DNA of 64,000 nucleotides from Acidobacteriota bacterium. GTDB taxonomy: Bacteria > Acidobacteriota > Blastocatellia > Pyrinomonadales > Pyrinomonadaceae. The position numbers and the translations under genes were made by a program. The stretch is taken from contig CP065000.1 of NCBI GenBank assembly GCA_016700075.1, positions 1,488,001 to 1,552,000 on the forward strand, given 5' to 3'. This document shows, in pieces, positions 58,212 through 64,000 of the stretch (positions are counted from its first letter, which is position 1; each line of letters starts with the position of its first letter). A model generated the notes under the pieces. It did not search any database and was not told the origin of the DNA. It saw nothing but the letters and a program-made list of their open reading frames with translations.

Positions 58212-59126
58212 ATGCGAAACATTCTTACTTTAGTTATTCTGCTCTCCCTTGGCTCGGCTGCATGCGGTTCGATGGAACGCGGCTCTGACCGCAGCGAAAT
58301 GACGGAAAACAAAGCCGTCGGTTCGGCTCCGGCTTCCGCTCCGGAAAGACAAGAAGGAAAACCCGAAACTATTCCTACCGGCTCAGCTGCGCCGACACTC
58401 GGTCGAAAGATAATACAAAACGCCGATCTCGACCTAGAAACGGCAGATCCAGAAAATTCTCAGCGCAGTATCACGCAGATCGCCGAAAGCCTCGGCGGCT
58501 ACGTTGTCGAAACTCAGCAGCGCAGCAGCGACATGCGGTCGTCAAAACGCGACATCGTTTCAATGACGATTCGAGTTCCCGCGGACAAGTTCGGCACGGC
58601 GTTGGAACAGATCCGCGGTGCGGCCGATCGCGTCGTTGTAGAAACGGTCAAGGGCCAGGATGTGACCGAAGAGTTCATTGATCTCGAAGCTCGGCTGACC
58701 GCAAAGCGTGCCGGCGAGACCCAGTTCATGGAGATAATGAAACGCTCGACAGACGTATCCGATGCTCTGGAAGTACAAAAAGAACTCGCAGAGATCCGCA
58801 GCGAGATCGAGCGTCTTGAAGGCCGAAAACGGTTTCTCGAAAATCAAACAACCCTTTCGACCATCAAGCTGCGCATACAGTCGCCCTCGGCAATCAGTTC
58901 AAGCAGTACAGGTTTTAGCTACAGGCTTCGCGATGCCTTTTTTACAGGATTCGAGATCGCTCAGGGATTCGTTTTCGCGGTCATCACTCTGATAGTCGCT
59001 CTAATTCCCTTCGCAGTCATTTTCGGTCTGCCCGGATATCTCACGATCCGATTTTTTTCTCGGCGTGCAGCTAAAAGAAAAACTGAAAAAGACGCCGCTG
59101 AGCAGAAATCGGGTATCATCACGTAA
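58212..59126 (+). CDS. DUF4349 membrane protein
   Basis: A 304-residue DUF4349 protein: N-terminal signal sequence ending in SAAC, a possible though weak lipobox, then a beta-alpha domain (KIIQNADLDLETADPENS, IAESLGGYVVETQQ, MTIRVPADKF), a coiled coil (VQKELAEIRSEIERLEGRKR) and a C-terminal transmembrane helix (FVFAVITLIVALIPFAVIFG) with a basic tail. It lies in the inner membrane with the body outside. The function is unknown. GGAGG precedes the start. A 67-codon membrane protein begins at the next base after its stop. Confidence 0.85.
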   Translation: MRNILTLVILLSLGSAACGSMERGSDRSEMTENKAVGSAPASAPERQEGKPETIPTGSAAPTLGRKIIQNADLDLETADPENSQRSITQIAESLGGYVVETQQRSSDMRSSKRDIVSMTIRVPADKFGTALEQIRGAADRVVVETVKGQDVTEEFIDLEARLTAKRAGETQFMEIMKRSTDVSDALEVQKELAEIRSEIERLEGRKRFLENQTTLSTIKLRIQSPSAISSSSTGFSYRLRDAFFTGFEIAQGFVFAVITLIVALIPFAVIFGLPGYLTIRFFSRRAAKRKTEKDAAEQKSGIIT

Positions 59127-59330
59127 GTGCTGGAACGAATATTTCAGGTCTTTGCTTTTGGGCTCGCCGTTTTGGCGGGCTATTTTTTCTGGGCGGACAA
59201 CCGCGAGGCAAGTTTCATTGCCGCCGTGCTTGGGTCGGTAAGTTTTTTCCTTTCCATTCGCACTCAGGTAGTCGCGAGGAACAAGATCCGCGAATCCGAG
59301 CGGCTCGCCGCCGACGAATCAGAAAGCTGA
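59127..59330 (+). CDS. Small two-helix membrane protein
   Basis: The 67-residue protein has two hydrophobic helices (IFQVFAFGLAVLAGYFFWA and FIAAVLGSVSFFLSI) separated by DNREAS, and a charged C-terminus (RNKIRESERLAADESES). It starts with GTG at the base after the DUF4349 stop and ends one base before the glycosyltransferase ATG, which supports translation as part of that operon. No family is recognised. Confidence 0.65.
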   Translation: MLERIFQVFAFGLAVLAGYFFWADNREASFIAAVLGSVSFFLSIRTQVVARNKIRESERLAADESES

Positions 59331-59331
59331 T

Positions 59332-60603
59332 ATGGCCCGGATCGTATTAGCAACGCTCGGCAGCCTCGGCGACCTGCATCCGAAGATCGCTCTCGGTATT
59401 GAACTCCGCCGCCGCGGCCACGAGGTCGCCTTTTCCACATTCGAAGGCTACGCCGAAAAGCTGGCTCTGCTCGGCTTTGAGCATCATACATTAAGGCCCA
59501 CTGTCGATCCGGAGGATCGCGAATTCATTAAAACAGCGATGGACGGCCGACGCGGTTCGGAAAAGATCATGCGTGAGATGATCTTTCCAAATATGCGGGC
59601 GACATATGATGACCTCGCCGCTGCCTGCGACGGAGCAGACATGATGATCACGGGCGAACTCATTTACGCTGCACGATCGCTCCAAGAAACGACCGGCATA
59701 AAATGGGTGACGACGTGCCTTTCGCCGATGACGATGTTCTCGGCTCACGATCCGGGCGTGTTCCCGGATGCGGAATTCATGGAATTTCTTCGGCCGATGC
59801 CGGTCGTTTTTCACGACCTTTTCTACAAAGTGATGAGGCAGATCGCCGCGGGATGGATGGAACCGTACAAAGAATTTCGAAAGGAACTCGGACTTGATCC
59901 GTCGCACGATCCGATGTTCCTTGGTAAATTCGGAGATCAGCTGCACCTTGTGATGTTCTCGCGGGCACTTGCTCAGCCGCAGCCCGATTGGCCCCGACAA
60001 TCGTTTCAGACGGGATTTTGCTTTTATGACGGCCAAGACGACGAGGGCAAGATGCCGCAGGCATTGCGGGATTTTCTTGATGCAGGAGAGCCACCGATCG
60101 TTTTCACGTTGGGCTCCGCGGCTGTGATGGATCCCCGAAATTTCTTCGACGAAAGTGTAAAGGCCGCCAAGCTCCTCGGCCGCCGTGCGGTTTTGCTCTA
60201 CGGTATCTACAACGAACTGCCGCAAGGCCTGACCGATGACATCGTCGGGTTCGACTACGCACCGTATTCGCAGATTTTCCCGCGTGCGGCGTGCGTGGTG
60301 CATCAGGGCGGCGTCGGAACGACAGGCCAGGCTCTGCGAGCAGGTGTGCCGCAGCTGATAATGCCCTATTCGCACGACCAGCCCGACAACGCCGCCCGCT
60401 GCAGACGAGCGGGCGTTGCCGAAGTGATCCGGCGGGACAAATACGATTCCGGGGCTGCCGCGGACCTGCTTAACGTGATTTTAAAGAACTCTCGGTACTC
60501 AGCGAACGCCCAGCGTCTGAAAGACATCGTTTATTCTGAGGACGGGACTAACGCGGCGTGCAATGAGATAGAAAGAGTATTTATCGGTCGGGCGTACGCT
60601 TGA
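59332..60603 (+). CDS. UGT/MGT-family (GT1) glycosyltransferase
   Basis: The 423-residue GT-B-fold protein starts with RIVLATLGSLGDLHPKIALG, the form seen in macrolide and sterol glucosyltransferases, and has the sugar-nucleotide motif VVHQGGVGTTGQALRAGVPQL followed by PYSHDQPDNAARC. It transfers a sugar from a UDP- or TDP-donor to a small lipophilic acceptor in the cytoplasm. The acceptor cannot be told; hopanoids, carotenoids or polyketides are possible. It is preceded by a small membrane protein and overlaps no other gene. Confidence 0.9.
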   Translation: MARIVLATLGSLGDLHPKIALGIELRRRGHEVAFSTFEGYAEKLALLGFEHHTLRPTVDPEDREFIKTAMDGRRGSEKIMREMIFPNMRATYDDLAAACDGADMMITGELIYAARSLQETTGIKWVTTCLSPMTMFSAHDPGVFPDAEFMEFLRPMPVVFHDLFYKVMRQIAAGWMEPYKEFRKELGLDPSHDPMFLGKFGDQLHLVMFSRALAQPQPDWPRQSFQTGFCFYDGQDDEGKMPQALRDFLDAGEPPIVFTLGSAAVMDPRNFFDESVKAAKLLGRRAVLLYGIYNELPQGLTDDIVGFDYAPYSQIFPRAACVVHQGGVGTTGQALRAGVPQLIMPYSHDQPDNAARCRRAGVAEVIRRDKYDSGAAADLLNVILKNSRYSANAQRLKDIVYSEDGTNAACNEIERVFIGRAYA

Positions 60604-60632
60604 ATTTTGCTCCCAGCAAAACAGATAATCTA

Positions 60633-62597
60633 ATGATGATAAGTGAAAAAAATAGGCTAATGACGGCATTTTTTGCGCTGTCGACGGTCTTTCTGCTGAC
60701 CGCCGAAGCGTTTTCGCAAATGGCCCGAAAGCCTACGCCTCGCCGTGAACCGGCGGGGGCAATGAATAAACGGCCGGACTCGAACAAGAATTCGATCCCT
60801 AGGATCGGGTCGCGTGAGGAGTTTGATGCTGTTGCACGGGTCTATAACAAGGGTACATCCTATGCGATGCCTCACGTTATGTTCGTGATCGACCGGCGCT
60901 CGAACGACAAGGTCTATTTCGTTAATTCGCAAAAATTCAGATTTCACAAAGATTTTTTGTTGGCGACGTATCTTGTTCCGCGCGGGGCTGACGTTTTTAA
61001 ACCGATCTATATTGACACTGACCGCCGCTTTATCGTCGGCACCATTGCGTGGCAATTGACGGTCGAGAAATATACATGGGAACTCTGGGAAGGCGATATG
61101 GCAAACGAGGCCATTATCAAAACGGCGAACACGGTGCTGAACAAGGCCTTTTACGAAAAGATCTACTATAAACCGAATTCGACCAAACAAGGCGCCCATG
61201 CCGAAACGCTTGGAATTGACCGTGTAACTCAAGACGAGATAAACCGGAATATTGCCTATCTGGCTTTGAACACCGGCACAGCTGTCGGCCGCATTCACAT
61301 AATCGACGAATTGGATGACACTGTTGAGATCGGTGAGAATGAGATCATCGTGCTGCGGGAACTCCCGATCACCCTGCCTCCAGTTCGCGGCATCATCATC
61401 GCAAAACCGTCTTCCCCTTTGTCCCATATAAACATCCTCGCTAAAGGCTGGAACATCCCGAATGTCTACATAAAGGACGCGGACCGATTGTTCCGGCAAT
61501 ACAATACTTTTGTTTTCAGGCTTGAGGCGAACCTTACCGACTATAAATTGGAGCCTGCGTCAGTTGATGACCTCAGAGATAGATTCAAGTCCCCTGACGA
61601 GCAAATACCTCCCGTTGATCTCAAGACAACTAAGCTCGCAGGACTGCGAGAAATGAGAAAAGGCGACAGTGTGCGCTACGGGGCGAAAGCGGCCAATCAA
61701 GGCGAGATGCTAAACGCAAAGCTCACCGGTTTCACGATCCCGGACGGCTTCAGCGTACCTTTCTACTGGTACGACAAATTCATGGAGGAGAACGGCTTCG
61801 ATAAGATCATCGAGGCACATATGGACGATGACGATTTCGTTCATAACCCGCGATACAGAAGACAAAAATTGGACGAGTTTCGCGCAACGATCCAGAACGG
61901 AAAGTTCGATGACGACCTAAAGGCCCAGATCGTTGACCGTTGGAAAACGCAGCTGGGCGGCAGATCCGTTTTTGTCCGAAGCTCTTCGAATTCTGAAGAT
62001 CTGCCGAATTTCAGCGGTGCCGGACTTTATTCGAGCGTCCCGAACGTCATTGATGAAAGCAAACTGATCGAGGCGGTCAAACGCGTCTGGGCATCGCTGT
62101 GGAAGTTCGAGGCGTATGAGGCACGTGTCCGCAACTATGTCAGCCAGACAGATGTCTATATGTCCGTTCTGATACAGCTGGGCGTAGATATGGACAGAGG
62201 CGGCGTCATGATCACGCGCGATCCGTTTGATGACAAGAACCGAAATATGGTGTACATCAGTTCGGTTTGCGGACATAACTCGCGTGTAGTTGACAATTCG
62301 GGAATTCCTGAACAGATCCTATTCAATCCGCGCAATAGCGTGATAACCGTCATGACGCTGTCTCAGCAGGAAAATGCACTAAAATTTTCCCCGGATGGTG
62401 ACCTCACTCAGACGGCGGATGATTGTGCCGGTTCAAACCGGCGTGTTCTGACCGACGCTCAGGTCAGAAATCTCGGCCGGATCGCCGCGAACATCAAACG
62501 CGTGTTCGGCGGAAAGAAGGAACAGGACATTGAGTGGGGTATAATGAACGGAAGGATCTTTATAGTTCAATCAAGGCCATATATTGAGAGTAAATAA
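60633..62597 (+). CDS. Predicted exported dikinase-like protein (phosphohistidine then ATP-grasp domain)
   Basis: The 654-residue protein has a signal peptide (MTAFFALSTVFLLTAEAFSQ, near the start) after MMISEKNR. A unique N-terminal region of about 190 residues follows. Then comes a PEP-utiliser swivel domain with His265 in SPLSHINILAKGWNIPN and an ATP-grasp domain from about 345 to the end (GAKAANQGEML, SVFVRSSSNSEDLPNFSGAG, EQDIEWGIMNGRIFIVQSRP). The order, swivel before ATP-grasp, is that of plant glucan water dikinase, not of PpsA. ATP is not expected outside the cytoplasm, so either the N-terminus is not cleaved or the activity has changed. It overlaps nothing; the lipoprotein gene follows directly. 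Confidence 0.8.
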   Translation: MMISEKNRLMTAFFALSTVFLLTAEAFSQMARKPTPRREPAGAMNKRPDSNKNSIPRIGSREEFDAVARVYNKGTSYAMPHVMFVIDRRSNDKVYFVNSQKFRFHKDFLLATYLVPRGADVFKPIYIDTDRRFIVGTIAWQLTVEKYTWELWEGDMANEAIIKTANTVLNKAFYEKIYYKPNSTKQGAHAETLGIDRVTQDEINRNIAYLALNTGTAVGRIHIIDELDDTVEIGENEIIVLRELPITLPPVRGIIIAKPSSPLSHINILAKGWNIPNVYIKDADRLFRQYNTFVFRLEANLTDYKLEPASVDDLRDRFKSPDEQIPPVDLKTTKLAGLREMRKGDSVRYGAKAANQGEMLNAKLTGFTIPDGFSVPFYWYDKFMEENGFDKIIEAHMDDDDFVHNPRYRRQKLDEFRATIQNGKFDDDLKAQIVDRWKTQLGGRSVFVRSSSNSEDLPNFSGAGLYSSVPNVIDESKLIEAVKRVWASLWKFEAYEARVRNYVSQTDVYMSVLIQLGVDMDRGGVMITRDPFDDKNRNMVYISSVCGHNSRVVDNSGIPEQILFNPRNSVITVMTLSQQENALKFSPDGDLTQTADDCAGSNRRVLTDAQVRNLGRIAANIKRVFGGKKEQDIEWGIMNGRIFIVQSRPYIESK

Positions 62598-63110
62598 ATG
62601 AAAAAGTACCTTTTGATCTTGGCGGCGGGTGCCGTCATTGGATGTAACAATGCGGGCAAACCGGTTCCCGTCGATCCCGCGTCGAACAGCACGTCAGCGG
62701 TGAATAACAAGCCCCAGACAGCGGTCGCTCATTCATCTGAGAATCAGCAGCCGAAGACGGAGAACGGCGGCAGCAAGTCCGGCTGGACATCGGGCGGCGA
62801 CCCGATCGACACCGCGGCGCTCGACACGGCAATTAAGGACGCGGAAAAAGCTCTTGCATCCAAGCCGAACGATGCGTCTGCCAAAAAGGCATTGGCATCT
62901 GCGTATCTTAAGAGGGCAACAGCCCTGACGGATGCCAGACAATATGCTTCGGCATTAGGCGATTATCGCAGGGTCCTGAAACACGATCCCGAGAACGGAG
63001 AGGCGAAGCAGTGGATCTCGCAGATAACGATGATCTATGATTCGATGAACAAGAAGTATCCCGCCGAGGGTGAGGAACCGCCGCCGCTTCCTTTCAAGAA
63101 GGAAAGCTGA
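62598..63110 (+). CDS. TPR-like lipoprotein
   Basis: A 170-residue lipoprotein: signal peptide with lipobox AVIGC, a low-complexity Ser/Asn/Pro linker, and a helical domain with two or three TPR-like helix pairs (ALDTAIKDAEKALASKPNDA, AKKALASAYLKRATAL, YASALGDYRRVLKHDPENGE). It probably sits in the outer or inner membrane and binds other proteins. The start codon is the base after the preceding stop, so it is translated with the dikinase-like gene and may act with it. Confidence 0.82.
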   Translation: MKKYLLILAAGAVIGCNNAGKPVPVDPASNSTSAVNNKPQTAVAHSSENQQPKTENGGSKSGWTSGGDPIDTAALDTAIKDAEKALASKPNDASAKKALASAYLKRATALTDARQYASALGDYRRVLKHDPENGEAKQWISQITMIYDSMNKKYPAEGEEPPPLPFKKES

Positions 63111-63199
63111 GCCGCTTTACAAAGTTTCGTCTTAATTTCTAAACTAGCAGTTTCTCACGGATGCGGGCGCCGCCCTTGTCCGTGCGGCACGATATAATC

Positions 63200-63763
63200 A
63201 TGGCAATTTCAGCAAACGATATCCGCAAAGGAATGGTGATCCTCCACGAAGGGGCACCCGTAAAGGTTATGGAGTTTCATCACCACACGCCGGGCAACTT
63301 GCGTGCTATGGTTCAGGCCAGACTCCGCAACCTGCTGACGGGAAATTCATTCGAGTTTCGATTTCGTTCCAACGACACGCTCGAAAGAGTGATCCTTGAG
63401 CAGCACGAGATGGAATACCTTTATTCCGATGGCAGCCATCACCATTTTATGAATTCTGAGACCTTTGAGCAGGTGGCGATGACCGAAGATGAACTCGGTG
63501 ATGCCGCTCAGTGGTTAATGCCGGGCATCAAGATCGAGGTCGAATTCTATAACGGAACACCGATCGGCGTGGCATTGCCCGGGTCGATGGAACTGACCGT
63601 GGTCGAAACGGAACCGGTCATGAAAGGTGCAACGGCGTCGAATTCAAATAAGCCTGCGAAACTTGAGAACGGTGTCACGCTTCAGGTACCGCCGTTCATC
63701 GTCGAGGGTGAGAAGATTCGCGTTAACCCAACTGAAGCTCGATACATGGAACGCGTAAAGTAG
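63200..63763 (+). CDS. efp: Translation elongation factor P
   Basis: EF-P helps ribosomes through polyproline stretches. The 187-residue chain has the three-barrel length and the C-terminal signature GVTLQVPPFIVEGEKIRVN. The loop that enters the ribosome reads TPGNLRAMV: the position of E. coli Lys34, normally modified, is Asn33, with Arg at 35. So neither lysylation (EpmAB) nor Arg32 rhamnosylation (EarP) as known would apply. I start at MAISAND (63200); an ATG 39 nt upstream is not needed. A terminator follows, then waaA. Confidence 0.92.
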   Translation: MAISANDIRKGMVILHEGAPVKVMEFHHHTPGNLRAMVQARLRNLLTGNSFEFRFRSNDTLERVILEQHEMEYLYSDGSHHHFMNSETFEQVAMTEDELGDAAQWLMPGIKIEVEFYNGTPIGVALPGSMELTVVETEPVMKGATASNSNKPAKLENGVTLQVPPFIVEGEKIRVNPTEARYMERVK

Positions 63764-63784
63764 CGAATATCAAGCAGATCTTTT

Positions 63785-63837
63785 AAAAGCCCGCGGCCGG
63801 CCGTTAGTGTTACAATAACGTCAGTCACGGGCTTTTT
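63785..63837 (+). terminator. Terminator after efp
   Basis: The arms AAAAGCCCG and CGGGCTTTT, with a long inner region that can form a second small stem (GGCCGGCC), are followed by TTTCTC. It starts 22 nt after the efp stop and precedes waaA. Confidence 0.75.
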
Positions 63838-63874
63838 CTCGCCCCGAAATCGACCTATCATCTAGAACTGGACG

Positions 63875-64000
63875 ATGTTTCCCCTCTATAGTTTCCTTTA
63901 CACCGCCGCCTTCATACTGCTGTCGCCGCGGTTCATCTTCGACGCTTTCGTCGGCGGGAAATATGTGTCCGGTTTCTGGCAGCGAATGGGCTTCGTACCG
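63875..64000 (+). CDS. waaA: 3-deoxy-D-manno-octulosonate (Kdo) transferase, 5' end
   Basis: The first 42 codons of a gene cut by the right edge encode MFPLYSFLYTAAFILLSPRF followed by IFDAFVGGKYVSGFWQRMG. This matches the N-terminal membrane anchor and first segment of WaaA/KdtA, which adds Kdo from CMP-Kdo to lipid A precursor. It has no clear Shine-Dalgarno sequence. Together with lpxI it indicates an LPS-bearing outer membrane. Confidence 0.85.
   Translation, partial: MFPLYSFLYTAAFILLSPRFIFDAFVGGKYVSGFWQRMGFVP

Noticed and set aside
59491..60375. A 294-codon minus-strand frame opposite the glycosyltransferase, and a similar one at 60657-61499
   Set aside because: Both lie inside conserved plus-strand genes with clear motifs; their translations are Arg/His-rich and without domain features, as expected for antisense shadows.
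1..64000. CRISPR arrays, prophage genes, toxin-antitoxin pairs, tRNA or rRNA genes
   Set aside because: I found none with support; tmRNA was the only structural RNA that I could recognise.

Overview
The window is about 64 kb of a bacterial chromosome of moderate GC (low-to-mid 50s by eye). Genes for LPS assembly (lpxI, the first 42 codons of waaA), a cytoplasmic FdhF/FdhD pair, tmRNA, an EF-P with an unusual loop tip, many secreted proteins of unknown function and several classes of palindromic intergenic repeat suggest a Gram-negative, aerobic or microaerobic member of the Acidobacteriota, probably Blastocatellia-like. That placement is an inference from gene content, not from a marker phylogeny.

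Layout. 1-9.9 kb: an SGNH hydrolase cut by the left edge, a [2Fe-2S] ferredoxin with superoxide dismutase, lipoyl synthase translationally coupled to a ferritin-like protein, lpxI, an M28 peptidase, rsmI, secreted or unknown proteins, a subtilase and a DUF2085 membrane protein. 9.9-13.9 kb: gluconeogenic ppsA and glpX, then a 7Fe-type ferredoxin. 14-26.9 kb: one long plus-strand polysaccharide locus with a WecB-type epimerase, a deacetylase-glycosyltransferase fusion, DegT aminotransferase, Gfo/Idh dehydrogenase, left-handed beta-helix acyltransferase, two FAD amine-oxidase-like enzymes, a second deacetylase and two GT39-like membrane proteins. Three palindromic repeats sit at gene junctions inside it. 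27-48.6 kb: mostly housekeeping genes (def, trmB, fabG, rph, murI, ssrA, purF, fdhD, fahA, ruvC, psuG, lepB, rnc) with secreted unknowns between them. 48.7-57.4 kb: a TPR-like secreted protein, a penicillin-binding protein and a two-component system. 57.5-64 kb: membrane and lipoprotein genes, a UGT-like glycosyltransferase, a predicted exported dikinase-like protein, efp and the start of waaA.

The most unusual region is 53.4-56.1 kb. A sensor histidine kinase and its probable partner, a sigma-54 response regulator, have been separated by two events. First, a small GxxExxY gene is framed by inverted arms of the local palindromic repeat. Second, a 2.1-kb minus-strand cassette follows, flanked by a 98-bp direct repeat (92/98 identical) of the regulator's 5' end, so a 34-codon regulator stub lies on the left and the intact gene on the right. 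The cassette encodes a secreted precursor whose last 44 residues carry eight cysteines in a pattern resembling the bacteriocin fulvocin C, followed 15 nt later by a membrane-anchored thioredoxin-like protein that could form its disulfides. The precursor's signal-peptide region contains seven tandem TTTG/CAAA units directly after the only ATG with a strong Shine-Dalgarno sequence. That ATG is out of frame with seven units and in frame with six, so the gene looks phase-variable. I regard this as a candidate undescribed switchable bacteriocin cassette.

Start sites were revised where a Shine-Dalgarno sequence, a signal peptide or family length argued for an internal start. Similarity statements come from remembered family motifs; no database search was possible.
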